Translations under genes and position numbers: made by a program
Shown here: positions 1 to 9,706 of the stretch, piece after piece
Position numbering within the stretch: the first letter of the stretch is position 1
How the letters are laid out: every line of letters starts with the position of its first letter
Origin: an uncultured Pseudoruegeria sp.
GTDB taxonomy: Bacteria > Pseudomonadota > Alphaproteobacteria > Rhodobacterales > Rhodobacteraceae
Direction: 5' to 3'
Assembly (NCBI GenBank): GCA_947498155.1
Contig: CANMJD010000002.1
Span: forward strand, 248,001 to 312,000
Length of the DNA stretch: 64,000 bases
The notes under the pieces: model-generated
What the model was told of the DNA's origin: nothing
The model's input: only the letters and a program-made list of their open reading frames with translations
Databases searched by the model: none

Positions 1-946
1 CTTCCCAGCGTTCGATCAGCTTCCAGAAATTATCAAACACCCCTTCGCCGCGATAACCCTGCGGTGTCGGGAACACCACATGGGTGCCGGATGTCATCGC
101 CGAGAGCACAACCGGATAGGCGGCAAAGACGTGGAACATCGGCAGAGGCACGATCATCGTGTCTTTTTCGGTGAACAGCAGCCGATCGCCAAGCCAGCCG
201 TTATACATCATGCCTGAGTATTTATGCTGCGCGACCTTGGGCATGCCGGTGGTGCCACCGGTATGGAAATAGGCGGCGATGCGATCTTCGGTGGCATCGG
301 CAAAATCAAGCGCATCGGCGCGCTGTTCTGCGATGGCTTTGCTAAAATCGATCACTTTGGCGTGGTGGCCAACCGGATTTTTGGGCCGGATCAGCGGTAC
401 GATCAGTTTCTTGACGCCGCTTAGATAGCGCAGCAGGTCAACCTCGACTACGGTTTTGACGTTGGGCGCATGTTTGACCGCCTCGGCAGCCTTTTGCGCT
501 ACGTCCGAGCGTGGGAAGGACTTCATCGTTACCAGAACCTTGGCGCCGGTCTCGCGCAGGATGGCGGCGATTTGCTCTGGTTCCAGCAGCGGGTTGATCG
601 GGTTAACGATCCCCGCCGTTGCGCCACCGACAAAGGACAGGACCGCCTCGTTGGCGTTGGGCAGCAGATAGGCCACAACATCGTTTTCACCCACGCCAAG
701 GCTTCGGAACAGATTGGCGGTCTGGGTGACTTTGCCTTTGAATTCGGACCAGGTCAGGGTTTCGGCCTTATCGGTCGGCCCAGAGGTAATCTGAAAGCTG
801 ACGGCGGGCCGATCGGGGAATTTCGCGATTGTTTCAGACAGCAAGCCGTACAAGCTCACCGGTACATTGCGTTCGGACCAGGGTGTTTCGGCCTCCATCG
901 CCTTTACATCGTCTGCCGTGGCAAAATTCTTTGCAGTGGTGGCCAT
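1..946 (-). CDS. Acyl-CoA synthetase (AMP-forming), N-terminal part, cut by window edge
   Basis: Activates a carboxylic or fatty acid to its CoA thioester through an acyl-adenylate. About 315 codons are visible, from the ATG at 946-944 (start Met-Ala-Thr-Thr-Ala-Lys) to the left edge, with no stop. The AMP-binding P-loop-like motif TGGTTGMPK, preceded by YFH, is read from about 255-225, and PMFHVFA follows, as in this superfamily. The C-terminal half, with the catalytic lysine, lies outside the window, so substrate preference cannot be judged. A purine-rich GGAGG stretch just upstream of the ATG (plus-strand cctcc at about 955-959) serves as ribosome binding site. The family is clear; medium- or long-chain fatty acid use is only a guess. 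Confidence 0.88.
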   Translation of the reverse strand, partial: MATTAKNFATADDVKAMEAETPWSERNVPVSLYGLLSETIAKFPDRPAVSFQITSGPTDKAETLTWSEFKGKVTQTANLFRSLGVGENDVVAYLLPNANEAVLSFVGGATAGIVNPINPLLEPEQIAAILRETGAKVLVTMKSFPRSDVAQKAAEAVKHAPNVKTVVEVDLLRYLSGVKKLIVPLIRPKNPVGHHAKVIDFSKAIAEQRADALDFADATEDRIAAYFHTGGTTGMPKVAQHKYSGMMYNGWLGDRLLFTEKDTMIVPLPMFHVFAAYPVVLSAMTSGTHVVFPTPQGYRGEGVFDNFWKLIERWE

Positions 947-1103
947 TTTGGTTTCCTCCCTAAACGCCTGATACTCGCGTATCTTTTGCTAAGAAAATGC
1001 AAATTCGGCGCAGATAAAACAAGCAGGGCCACAGGGGCAACGCTGCGTCACTGTGAACTCTAAACGCTTTTTCCGTAACGGCACATGGTTTTATCATCCG
1101 ACC

Positions 1104-2897
1104 TCAGACGGTTTGCGCGCCTTCGGTGAACTGCAACCGGGCCAGACGGGCATAAAGTCCGCCCTGTTCAACAAGTGATTCATGGGTGCCCTCGGCAACA
1201 ATCTGCCCCTTATCGAAGACCAGAATCCGGTCTGCCTTTTTCACCGTGGCCAGACGGTGTGCAACGATCAGGGTGGTGCGGGTTGCGCTCATGACATCCA
1301 CGGCCTGTTGCACCGCGCGTTCGCTTTCCGCATCCAGCGCACTTGTAGCCTCGTCCAGCAGCAGGATCGGCGCATCCCGCAGAATGGCGCGGGCAATGGC
1401 GATCCGTTGCTTTTGACCACCAGAGAGCATTACCCCGCGCTCGCCGACCTGACTGCTATAGCCATCGGGCAATTCACTCAGGAAGTCATGAGCAGCAGCG
1501 GCCTTGGCGGCGGCTTCAACCTCTGCATCGGTGGCATCGGGACGCCCGAACCGGATATTTTCAAGGGCAGTGGTGCCAAAAATCACCGGATCTTGTGGCA
1601 CCAGAGCGATGGACTGACGGAAATCACTGCGGGTCATGGTTTGAAGGTCGACCCCGTCGAGACAAATTTTACCGCTGGTGGGATCATAGAACCGCAAGAG
1701 CAGCTGCAAAATCGTGGATTTCCCGGCACCGGACGGGCCAACAAGGGCGACGGTCTCTCCGGGTTTGATGGTTAGATCGATGCCGTCCAAAGCCGCCACG
1801 GCCAAGCGGGACGGATAGTGGAAAGTGACCTGATCAAAGGTTATTTCGCCCGCGCAGGGCAATGGCGCAGCTTGTGCTGAGACCGGGTCCAGCACAGAAT
1901 CCGGTGCGTTGAGCAATTCAATCAATCGCTCGGTGGCGCCAGCGGCACGCTGCAGCTCGCTCCAGATTTCCGACAAGGCGCCAACCGATCCAGCCATCAT
2001 GATCGCGTAGATCACAAATTGCACCAAAGCGCCGACGCTCATTTCATCGGCACGCACATCCCGCGCCCCGATCCAGAGCACGCCGACCACACCTGAAAAG
2101 ATCAGGAAAATGACAATAACGGTCATCACCGCACGGGTCGAAATCCGGTTAAGTGCGGCCACAAAACTGCGTTCGGTGACATCGGCAAATGCGCGGCGGG
2201 TCAGGGTTTCATGGGTGAAGGCCTGCACGGTTTGCACCGCCCCCAGCGCTTCGGAGGCGCTACCGGAGCTATCAGCGATCAAATCCTGATTTTCACGGCT
2301 TAACTTGCGCAACCGCCGCCCCAGCACCACAATCGGTACGATGACGGTCGGTACGATCAGCAACACCAGCCCGGTCAGCTTTGCGCTGGTCAGCAGCATC
2401 AGGATCATACCGCCAATCAGGATCAGCACATTGCGCAGGGCAACCGACACCGAAGAGCCGATCACCGACTGGATGACCGTGGTATCGGTGGTAATACGGG
2501 ACAGAACCTCGCCGGTCATGATATTTTCGTAGAACGACGGCGATAGGCCGATAACGCGGTCAAACACGGCTTTGCGAATATCGGCCACAACCCGTTCACC
2601 AAGGCGCGTCACCAGATAATAGCGCGCACCTGTACCCACGGCGAGCAAGCTGGCAATCATCAAGGCCGCCAGAAAGTAGCTGTCCAGAAGCTGCGTCTCG
2701 CCGGAGGAAAAGCTGTCGACCACGCGGCGCACCGCCAAAGGCAGAGCCAGCGATACGCCTGCCGTCAGAACCAGCGCGCACCCCGCCAGAAAGACAAAAG
2801 TCTTATAGGGCAGGATAAAGGGCAGCAGACCACGCAAAGCGCCAACATGTTTGGATTTCTCGCGGTCTTCGACGTTCGCTGCGTCGTTTCTGGCCAT
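1104..2897 (-). CDS. ABC exporter, fused transmembrane and ATPase domains (MsbA-like type)
   Basis: A half-transporter of 597 aa that should dimerise in the inner membrane and export a lipid, drug or peptide using ATP. The N-terminal half has about six hydrophobic segments (residues ~25-320) of the type-1 exporter fold. The ATPase domain has Walker A GPSGAGKST (~387-395), signature LSGGQKQR (~491), Walker B ILLLDEATSALD (~511-520) and the switch His in IVAHRLA. I chose the ATG at 2897 because AGGGG lies 8 nt upstream; the frame stays open to 2945, but those 16 extra residues have no good ribosome binding site. It stands alone next to tRNA-Gly, and its substrate cannot be told from the sequence. 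Confidence 0.88.
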   Translation of the reverse strand: MARNDAANVEDREKSKHVGALRGLLPFILPYKTFVFLAGCALVLTAGVSLALPLAVRRVVDSFSSGETQLLDSYFLAALMIASLLAVGTGARYYLVTRLGERVVADIRKAVFDRVIGLSPSFYENIMTGEVLSRITTDTTVIQSVIGSSVSVALRNVLILIGGMILMLLTSAKLTGLVLLIVPTVIVPIVVLGRRLRKLSRENQDLIADSSGSASEALGAVQTVQAFTHETLTRRAFADVTERSFVAALNRISTRAVMTVIVIFLIFSGVVGVLWIGARDVRADEMSVGALVQFVIYAIMMAGSVGALSEIWSELQRAAGATERLIELLNAPDSVLDPVSAQAAPLPCAGEITFDQVTFHYPSRLAVAALDGIDLTIKPGETVALVGPSGAGKSTILQLLLRFYDPTSGKICLDGVDLQTMTRSDFRQSIALVPQDPVIFGTTALENIRFGRPDATDAEVEAAAKAAAAHDFLSELPDGYSSQVGERGVMLSGGQKQRIAIARAILRDAPILLLDEATSALDAESERAVQQAVDVMSATRTTLIVAHRLATVKKADRILVFDKGQIVAEGTHESLVEQGGLYARLARLQFTEGAQTV

Positions 2898-3001
2898 GGA
2901 TGCTCGCCCCTGAATTCGTTTCCCGAAACGAAGTACTGTGAACAACGCAAGGCGGCAAGCGCTCTATCGTCGCGCAAGAGTCAAATTGTCAGGGGAAAGC
3001 G

Positions 3002-3075
3002 TGGAGCGGGCGGCGGGAATCGAACCCGCGTCATTAGCTTGGAAGGCTAAGGTCTTACCACTACACAACGCCCGC
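3002..3075 (-). tRNA. tRNA-Gly (anticodon TCC)
   Basis: Read on the minus strand, the 7-bp acceptor stem GCGGGCG/CGCCCGC, the D arm, an anticodon stem TTAGC/GCTAA around loop CTTCCAA, and the T arm GCGGG-TTCGATT-CCCGC all pair. The anticodon TCC reads GGA and GGG codons. The CCA tail is encoded (plus-strand tgg at 3002-3004). I see no duplicated 3' end nearby that would mark it as an integration site. Confidence 0.95.
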
Positions 3076-3120
3076 GTAGCGCCGTTACGATTATGACACC
3101 CCCACAGGAGCGTCAAGAGC

Positions 3121-3155
3121 ACAGCGCAGGAAAAGTCATGCAAATCCTGCGCTGT
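3121..3155 (-). terminator. Hairpin closing the glycogen operon
   Basis: Perfect 11-bp arms ACAGCGCAGGA (3121-3131) and TCCTGCGCTGT (3145-3155) around a 13-nt loop, 10 nt past the pgm stop. The tract that follows on the minus strand is only weakly T-rich (GCTCTTG), so termination may be partial. The hairpin also separates the operon from tRNA-Gly. Confidence 0.7.
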
Positions 3156-3164
3156 CTGGTTGCT

Positions 3165-4796
3165 TTAGGAAATCACGTCCGGATCAATGCGTCCGATATG
3201 GTTCTGAAAGTCGCAGATCGAAAGCGCGGCGGCGCGCACATCGGCAAGCGCGACCTGCGTATCTGTGTCCACGGCGGCGGGATCATCATTATAGCTCTCG
3301 AGATAAAGCCGGATCGTCGCGCCTTCGGTGCCGGTGCCCGACAGGCGCACCACTGCCCGTGCGCCGCCTTCAAAGAAAATTCGAAACCCCTGATTGGCCG
3401 AATGGGAACCGTCCACCGGATCATCATAGGCGTATTGGTCAGCGGCTTGCACTGTCAGACCGGCTGCTTGCACACCGGCAAGCGTCTCGGCCCGCGCGTT
3501 CAAGCTTGCCATCAGAGCATTGGCTTTTTCGCTGGCGACGGCTTCATAGTCGTGGCGCGAATAGAAATTGCGTCCGAAGGTGGCCCAGTGATCGGCCATG
3601 ATCGTCGCTACAGGTTCGCCCCGTTCTGCCAGAATATTCAGCCAGAGCAGCACCGCCCAAAGCCCGTCTTTCTCGCGGACGTGGTTAGAGCCTGTTCCGG
3701 CGCTTTCCTCACCGCAGAGGGTCGCACGCCCCGCATCCAGCAGGTTGCCAAAGAATTTCCACCCCGTTGGCGTTTCAAACGACTCGATCCCCAGTTTCGC
3801 GGCGACACGATCGGCGGCCGCACTGGTGGGCATGGAGCGCGCAACACCGGCCAGACCGGCCTTATAGGCGGGGGCCAGATGGGCATTGGCGCAAAGCACC
3901 GCAAGACTGTCAGAGGGGGCGACATACTGGTTTGGACCAACGATCAGGTTACGGTCCCCATCACCGTCAGACGCCGCGCCAAAATCGGGGGGCGTGTCGC
4001 TGATCATGATCGTCATCAGCTCTTTGGCCCAGACCGGATTTGGGTCGGGGTGGCCGCCACCAAAATCAGGCAGAGGCGTCGCGTTGATCACCGTGCCTGC
4101 GGGCGCGCCAAGGGTGTTTTCGATGATTTCTTTGGCGTAGGGGCCGGTCACCGCATGCATGGCGTCAAAGCGCATGGTAAAGCCCTGCGCAAACATGGCG
4201 CGCAGTTTGTCAAAGTCAAACAGGCTCTGCATCAGGGTTTTATAGTCCGCGACGGGGTCAACCACCGTCACCATCATTGCACCCAAAGTGCTGTCTCCCT
4301 GTGTGGACAGGTCAACATCGGCGGCCTCAAGGATTTGGTAGCTGCCAAGGGTTTCCGTCTGGACCACCATTTTATCGGTCAGCGATTCCGGTGCGGGTCC
4401 GCCATTGGTGCCATTGAATTTGACGCCGAAATCCTCGTCAATGCCGCCGGGATTGTGGCTGGCCGACAGAATAAATCCGCCATCGGTTTTGTTCAGGCGG
4501 ATCAGATGCGAGGCCGCTGGGGTAGAGAGCAGCCCGTTTTGCCCGACAATCACTTTGGCAGCGCCATTGGCCGCCAGCATTTTCAGAATGGTCTGGATCG
4601 CTTCGGCGTTAAAAAACCGGCCATCGCCGCCGACTACAAAGGTTTTGCCTGCGGCCCCGTCGATTGCATTGATCACGGACTGGATGAAATTCTCCAGATA
4701 GCCGGGCTGCATAAAGACGCGGGTTTTCTTGCGCAGGCCGGAAGTGCCGGGTTTCTGTCCGTCAATCGGCTGGGTGGAAATGGTTTGCATCGTCAT
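3165..4796 (-). CDS. pgm: Phosphoglucomutase (alpha-D-glucose-specific)
   Basis: Interconverts glucose-1-phosphate and glucose-6-phosphate, linking glycogen to central metabolism. The 543 aa match the usual length. The active-site phosphoserine loop ASHNPGG (Ser ~113) and the metal-binding loop DGDGDRN are present, as are the sugar-binding GEESAG loop and a C-terminal RLSGTGTEG phosphate-binding motif. The start at 4796 has AAGAGG about 8 nt upstream; the frame is open to 4826 without a better signal. It is the last gene of the glg operon, 80 nt after glgX. It can supply GlgC with glucose-1-phosphate during synthesis and take up GlgP product during breakdown. Confidence 0.95.
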   Translation of the reverse strand: MTMQTISTQPIDGQKPGTSGLRKKTRVFMQPGYLENFIQSVINAIDGAAGKTFVVGGDGRFFNAEAIQTILKMLAANGAAKVIVGQNGLLSTPAASHLIRLNKTDGGFILSASHNPGGIDEDFGVKFNGTNGGPAPESLTDKMVVQTETLGSYQILEAADVDLSTQGDSTLGAMMVTVVDPVADYKTLMQSLFDFDKLRAMFAQGFTMRFDAMHAVTGPYAKEIIENTLGAPAGTVINATPLPDFGGGHPDPNPVWAKELMTIMISDTPPDFGAASDGDGDRNLIVGPNQYVAPSDSLAVLCANAHLAPAYKAGLAGVARSMPTSAAADRVAAKLGIESFETPTGWKFFGNLLDAGRATLCGEESAGTGSNHVREKDGLWAVLLWLNILAERGEPVATIMADHWATFGRNFYSRHDYEAVASEKANALMASLNARAETLAGVQAAGLTVQAADQYAYDDPVDGSHSANQGFRIFFEGGARAVVRLSGTGTEGATIRLYLESYNDDPAAVDTDTQVALADVRAAALSICDFQNHIGRIDPDVIS

Positions 4797-4876
4797 TCGG
4801 GGCCTCTTTATCGTCACTTCAATCAAATCAATTCGGGTGTGGCTTATGGGGCCACTGTAACAGGCGGGTTTCGGAT

Positions 4877-6976
4877 TTAAGGATTATCCTCGTTCCGGCT
4901 CAGCACAAAGGCTAGCACAGAGTTGCCTTCGATTATGGTTTTCTCGGGGTCGATTTCACAGAGCTCGAACACATCGGCGGCGGCAGTATCGATGGCGCGG
5001 ACCCAGTGAAACCCCTCGGGGCCTTCGGGCAGGGCGATTTGGGCCGGAATAGGGTCTCGGTTAAAGGCGATGAACACCATGTCGCCCTCAAGCTCATGGT
5101 CGGCGACCTCGGCGGAACTGCGCAGGGTCAGGCCGATAGAAGACAGTCCCGGATCACGCCATTGCAATGGTTCGCCGTCAAATCCGATCCATTCAACATC
5201 TTTCAAACCATCACTGGCGCGTAATGCACCGTGCAGGAACCGGCTTTGACGCACGCACATATGGTCTTTGCGAAAACGCGACAAGCGGCGCACAAAGCCC
5301 AGCAAGGCGTCGTCCTGTTCGGCCCAGTTGATCCAGCCGATCGGGTTGTCCTGACAATAGGCGTTGTTGTTACCGGCTTGGGAATTGCCGATTTCATCCC
5401 CTGCCAGCAACATCGGCGTGCCTTGGGATAAAAACAGGGTCGCGAGCATGTTGAGCTGTCGGCGATGACGGCGGGCGTTGATCTTGGGGTCTTCGGAGGG
5501 CCCTTCAACCCCGCAATTATCGCTGTAATTGCTGTGGTGGCCGTCGCGCCCCTGTTCCTTATTCGCTAGATTGTGCCGCTCATTATAGCGGGTCACATCG
5601 GCAAGGGTGAAACCGTCATGGGACGACAGGAAATTGACAGAAGACCACGCCCGTCGCCCGCCTTTGTCAAACTGACCGGCAGAGCCAAGTAGACAAGCGG
5701 CAAGCTCTTGGGCGGAATGCTGATCCCCGCGCCAGTAACGGCGGGCGGTATCGCGGTATTTATCGTTCCATTCCCCGAATTCCGGCGGGAACTGGCCCAG
5801 TTGATAGCCTCCCGGTCCGATGTCCCAAGGTTCGGCAATCAGATGCAATTCCGCTAACACAGGGTCTTGTCGCAGGGCATCCAGAAATGAACCGGAGGGA
5901 TCATAGCCGTTGACTTCGCGGCACAGAGTTGTGGCCAGATCAAAGCGGAAGCCATCCACGCCCATTTCCTCGGCCCAGAAGCGCAGACTGTCCAAAACCA
6001 TACGCAGCACAAAGGGGTGCGAGGCATTCAGCGTGTTGCCGCAGCCGGTATCATTGACATAATAGCGCGGCTGCCCGTTCAGCAGCCGATAATAGGCCGC
6101 ATTATCCAGACCCCGATACGACAGGGTCGGCCCACGCTGGTCGCCTTCGGCAGTGTGGTTATATACCACGTCCAGAATGACTTCGATTCCGGCCTTGTGC
6201 AGGCGATCCACCATTGCACGAAAGCCCGCAAGGCCGCTGGGACCGCAATATCGGGGCTCCGGTGCGAAGAAACCGACGGTGTTATAGCCCCAATAATTAA
6301 CCAGATCGCGTTCTAGCAAAAAGCTGTCATCGATAAAGCTGTGCACCGGCAACAGTTCTACGGTGGTGATGCCAAGGCTCTGCAGATGTGCCAGCACCGG
6401 TTCGGATGCGAGCGCTTCATAGGTGCCTTTGATGTCGTCGGGCAGATCGGGAAACTCTTGGGTCAGGCCTTTGACATGGGCCTCATAGATCAGCATTTCG
6501 CTGCGGTTGATACGCGGGCGCTGGACGGGGGCGGGGGATCTGGTGCCATCGCGCACGACCGATCGCGGCACAAACGGGGCAGAATCGCGGGCATCAAAGG
6601 TCAGGTCTTCGGAAGGGGCCAGTTGATCAAAGCCAAGCGTGGCGGAATTCTTGATCCAGTCGCCCCGATATTCCCGACTATAGGGGTCTTGCAGCAGCTT
6701 GTTAGGGTTAAAGCGGTGCCCGTGCTCTGGTGCGTATTGCCCATGGGCGCGATACCCATAAAGCGTTCCCGCCGGGAGGTCCGCCAGATAGCCGTGCCAA
6801 ACCGGGCCGGTTCTTTCCGGTAAGGCAAGGCGACGGAGCTCGGTTTTGCCATCGGGCGAGAACAGGCAAAGCTCAATTTTCTGGGCATTTTCGGAAAACA
6901 CCGCAAAATTTGTGCCCGCGCCGTCAAAGACGGCCCCCAACTGATGCGGGCGCCCTGCTGTCAGATGCTGGCTCAC
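4877..6976 (-). CDS. glgX: Glycogen debranching enzyme
   Basis: Isoamylase-type alpha-1,6-glucosidase (GH13) that removes short branch stubs left by glycogen phosphorylase. It has 699 aa: an N-terminal early-set domain (~10-110, with FDGAGTNFAVFSENA) and then a GH13 barrel. The barrel carries DVVYNHTAEG, the nucleophile region GFRFDLATTL, the acid/base region LIAEPWD and the transition-state region LSSHDGFTL. Its ATG overlaps the glgA stop by 4 nt (ATGA), indicating translational coupling. The long loop with YCQDNPIGWINW is typical of GlgX rather than of GlgB. No anomalies. Confidence 0.95.
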   Translation of the reverse strand: MSQHLTAGRPHQLGAVFDGAGTNFAVFSENAQKIELCLFSPDGKTELRRLALPERTGPVWHGYLADLPAGTLYGYRAHGQYAPEHGHRFNPNKLLQDPYSREYRGDWIKNSATLGFDQLAPSEDLTFDARDSAPFVPRSVVRDGTRSPAPVQRPRINRSEMLIYEAHVKGLTQEFPDLPDDIKGTYEALASEPVLAHLQSLGITTVELLPVHSFIDDSFLLERDLVNYWGYNTVGFFAPEPRYCGPSGLAGFRAMVDRLHKAGIEVILDVVYNHTAEGDQRGPTLSYRGLDNAAYYRLLNGQPRYYVNDTGCGNTLNASHPFVLRMVLDSLRFWAEEMGVDGFRFDLATTLCREVNGYDPSGSFLDALRQDPVLAELHLIAEPWDIGPGGYQLGQFPPEFGEWNDKYRDTARRYWRGDQHSAQELAACLLGSAGQFDKGGRRAWSSVNFLSSHDGFTLADVTRYNERHNLANKEQGRDGHHSNYSDNCGVEGPSEDPKINARRHRRQLNMLATLFLSQGTPMLLAGDEIGNSQAGNNNAYCQDNPIGWINWAEQDDALLGFVRRLSRFRKDHMCVRQSRFLHGALRASDGLKDVEWIGFDGEPLQWRDPGLSSIGLTLRSSAEVADHELEGDMVFIAFNRDPIPAQIALPEGPEGFHWVRAIDTAAADVFELCEIDPEKTIIEGNSVLAFVLSRNEDNP

Positions 6977-8412
6977 GCGGTCATCAACCCGTTGAACAGT
7001 GCCAGATATTGTTTAGCTGATTGATCCCAGCCGACAGGGTGTTTCATCGCATTTCGCATCATTGCGGACCAAGTATCGGTTTCGGCAAACAGATCACAAG
7101 TGCGGTCGATGGCTTGCGCCAAGGCGGCGGCTGTGACCGGCGCAAACTGCACGCCGGTTGCGCATTTGCTTTGCAAAGCGGCATCATTTGCATCGATTAC
7201 CGTATCGGCAAGTCCACCTGTGCGGGCGACGACCGGTAAGGTGCCGTACCGTAACCCGTATAACTGGGTAAGACCGCAGGGTTCAAAGCGGCTAGGGATC
7301 AGGATCGCATCCGCCCCCGCCTGCATTTGATGCGACAGTGTCTCATCATAGCCGATAACGACACCCACACGGCCCTGATACTGCCGCGCTGCCTGTTTGT
7401 AGGCATTTTCCAGATCGGGATTACCAGAGCCTAACAAGGCCAGTCGCGCCCCGCGCTCTACCATTTGCGGCATCACCTCTAGCAGCAGATCGAGCCCCTT
7501 TTGCTCTGTCAGGCGGCTGATTACACAAAAAAGCGGGGCATCCGGATCGCTCTGAAGATCGAACCGGCGTTCCAAAGCCGTGCGGTTCTGGTGTTTGCGC
7601 TTAAGGGTACGAGACGTAAATGTCTGTTCCAGCACGGGATCGGTTTGCGGGTTCCAAACCTCCAGATCGATGCCGTTCAGGATGCCCAGCAAATCAGATT
7701 TACGAGCCTGAAGAAGCCCTTCGAGACCCATACCGAATTCCGGTAACATCAACTCGCGCGCATAGGTCGGGCTGACGGTGGTAATTTTCTGGCTATAGGC
7801 AATGCCCGCTTTCAGGAAACTGATGCGGCCGTAGTATTCAAATCCTTCGGGGGTGAATCCGGCGGGATCAAGCCCGAGACTGCCCATCATATCGGCACCG
7901 AATACACCTTGGAACGCGATGTTGTGAATTGTCATGACACAGGGCGGGGGGCTGTTTGTCATCTGCCGCATATACACCGGCACCAGTCCAGCCTGCCAGT
8001 CGTGCGCATGGACAATATCAGGAGACCAGCCGTCGATACCGTTGACGCCAATGCGGGCGCCAATGTGGCTCAGGGCAGCGAAACGGGTCGGATTATCATG
8101 CCAATCCTGTCCGTCACGTCCCAGATAAATTGAACCCGGACGATCATAAAGATGCGGTGCATCCAACAAGAGTAGATCCAGCCCCTCGGCTGTCACTGCA
8201 ACAAGCCGTGCAGCGCCTCCGAACAGATCGGAGAATTCGGCGACCGTCACACCAGAGGCGGCGATTTGTTGGAGCGCCGGATAAAGGGGCAGCAGAACCC
8301 GCCCCTCTACGCCCTCTTCGGAAAGTGCTTTGGGAATTGCGCCAATAACATCCGCCAGCCCGCCGGTTTTGATAAAGGGCGCACATTCGGAAGCGATCAG
8401 CAGCAGTTTCAT
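6973..8412 (-). CDS. glgA: Glycogen synthase (ADP-glucose-dependent)
   Basis: GT5 glucosyltransferase adding glucose from ADP-glucose to the non-reducing ends of glycogen. At 479 aa it is the normal length. The N-terminal ADP-glucose loop KTGGLADVIG (~16-25) is intact, and the C-terminal GT-B half has the conserved PSRFEPCGLTQLYGLRYGTLPVVARTGG region (given here only as a landmark, ~375-400). It starts 4 nt after glgC ends and its stop overlaps the glgX start, so glgC, glgA and glgX are tightly coupled. Confidence 0.95.
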   Translation of the reverse strand: MKLLLIASECAPFIKTGGLADVIGAIPKALSEEGVEGRVLLPLYPALQQIAASGVTVAEFSDLFGGAARLVAVTAEGLDLLLLDAPHLYDRPGSIYLGRDGQDWHDNPTRFAALSHIGARIGVNGIDGWSPDIVHAHDWQAGLVPVYMRQMTNSPPPCVMTIHNIAFQGVFGADMMGSLGLDPAGFTPEGFEYYGRISFLKAGIAYSQKITTVSPTYARELMLPEFGMGLEGLLQARKSDLLGILNGIDLEVWNPQTDPVLEQTFTSRTLKRKHQNRTALERRFDLQSDPDAPLFCVISRLTEQKGLDLLLEVMPQMVERGARLALLGSGNPDLENAYKQAARQYQGRVGVVIGYDETLSHQMQAGADAILIPSRFEPCGLTQLYGLRYGTLPVVARTGGLADTVIDANDAALQSKCATGVQFAPVTAAALAQAIDRTCDLFAETDTWSAMMRNAMKHPVGWDQSAKQYLALFNGLMTA

Positions 8413-8416
8413 AGCA

Positions 8417-9673
8417 TTAGTCCAATTTGTTAAGCATCGACTGCGTGATTAAGCAGACACCGCCTTCTGTACGCCGGAAGCGCTTGGCGTCAAGCTCTGG
8501 GTCCTCTCCGACGACCATGCCTTCGGGAATTTTCACTCCGCGATCCAGCACCACATTGGTAAGCTTCGCCCTGCGCCCGATTTCCGCATAGGGCAGCGCA
8601 ACCACGCCTTCCAATGTCGAATAGGAATGCGAGCGCACGCCGGTAAAGAACAGGCAGCGTTCCAGCTGCGAGCCGGAAATTATGCAGCCGCCCGAAACCA
8701 TCGAGGAAACCGCATTGCCGCGGCGACCTTCTTCGTTGTGAATGAATTTCGCGGGCGGGACGAGTTCCTGATTGGTCCAGATCGGCCAGGCATTATCGTA
8801 AATATCCAGCTCCGGCTGGAAATCGGTCAAATCGATATTGGCCTGCCAGAAAGCATCCACGGTGCCGACGTCGCGCCAGTAGGGGGCCTTTTCCAGTCCG
8901 CCCAGCACACAGGAACGGCCAAAGGGATGGGCTACGGCTTTGCCACCCTTAACCAGTTTCGGGATGATGTCGTGGCCAAAATCATTGCTGGAATTCTTAT
9001 CCGCCGCATCTTCTTGCAGCAGTTTGAACAGCATCTGCGTTTCAAACACATAGATCCCCATCGACGCCAAGGCGCGGGTGGGATCGCCGGGCATATGCGG
9101 CGGCTGGCTGGGTTTTTCGACAAAATCCAGAATGCGGTCGTTGTCGCCCACGGCCATCACGCCATAGCCTTTGGCCTCTTCCAGAGGCACCTCGATGCAG
9201 CCCACGGTCACGTCAGCACCGCTTTCGACGTGCTGTTTGATCATCAGGGAGTAGTCTTGCTTGTAGATATGGTCTCCGGCCAGAATAACGATGTATTTCG
9301 GCGCGTAGCCTTCGATAATGTCGATGTTCTGGGTGACAGCATCGGCCGTGCCCTTATACCAGTTTTCCTGGTCCAGACGCTGCGAAGCCGGGAGGATATC
9401 CAGCGATTCATTGCGTTCGGCCCGAAAGAAACTCCAGCCGCGTTGCAGGTGGCGGATCAGGCTGTGGGCCTTGTATTGTGTGGCCACACAGGTGCGGCGG
9501 ATGCCGGAATTCATTGCATTGGACAAGGCAAAGTCGATAATCCGGCTTTTGCCACCAAAATAAACGGCCGGTTTTGCGCGAATATCGGTTAGTTCCTGCA
9601 GGCGGCTCCCCCGTCCCCCTGCCAACACAAAGGCCATAGATTGCTGGGCCAGGCGTTGTGATTCATTATCCAT
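8417..9673 (-). CDS. glgC: Glucose-1-phosphate adenylyltransferase (ADP-glucose pyrophosphorylase)
   Basis: Makes ADP-glucose from ATP and glucose-1-phosphate, the committed and usually allosterically controlled step of glycogen synthesis. It has 418 aa, with the nucleotidyltransferase motif [14 protein letters not shown] near residue 17, the KPAVYFGGK substrate loop, the DHIYKQDY metal region and a C-terminal left-handed beta-helix. A strong ribosome binding site (AAGGGAGG) lies just upstream. It sits 33 nt after glgB and 4 nt before glgA. The family is usually activated by fructose-6-phosphate or pyruvate in alphaproteobacteria; that is family knowledge, not visible here. Confidence 0.96.
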   Translation of the reverse strand: MDNESQRLAQQSMAFVLAGGRGSRLQELTDIRAKPAVYFGGKSRIIDFALSNAMNSGIRRTCVATQYKAHSLIRHLQRGWSFFRAERNESLDILPASQRLDQENWYKGTADAVTQNIDIIEGYAPKYIVILAGDHIYKQDYSLMIKQHVESGADVTVGCIEVPLEEAKGYGVMAVGDNDRILDFVEKPSQPPHMPGDPTRALASMGIYVFETQMLFKLLQEDAADKNSSNDFGHDIIPKLVKGGKAVAHPFGRSCVLGGLEKAPYWRDVGTVDAFWQANIDLTDFQPELDIYDNAWPIWTNQELVPPAKFIHNEEGRRGNAVSSMVSGGCIISGSQLERCLFFTGVRSHSYSTLEGVVALPYAEIGRRAKLTNVVLDRGVKIPEGMVVGEDPELDAKRFRRTEGGVCLITQSMLNKLD

Positions 9674-9706
9674 CGTCGTCCTCCCTTATGTGCGGCGGTT
9701 GCCGCA

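Noticed and set aside
3002-3075. tRNA-Gly as an integration site of a mobile element
   Set aside because: No integrase gene and no duplicated tRNA 3' end are visible in the window; flanking genes are core functions.
3093-4880. Long open frame (about 595 codons) on the plus strand opposite pgm
   Set aside because: It mirrors the codon pattern of pgm, has no family motifs and runs through the hairpin and the pgm ribosome binding site; a GC-rich antisense shadow.
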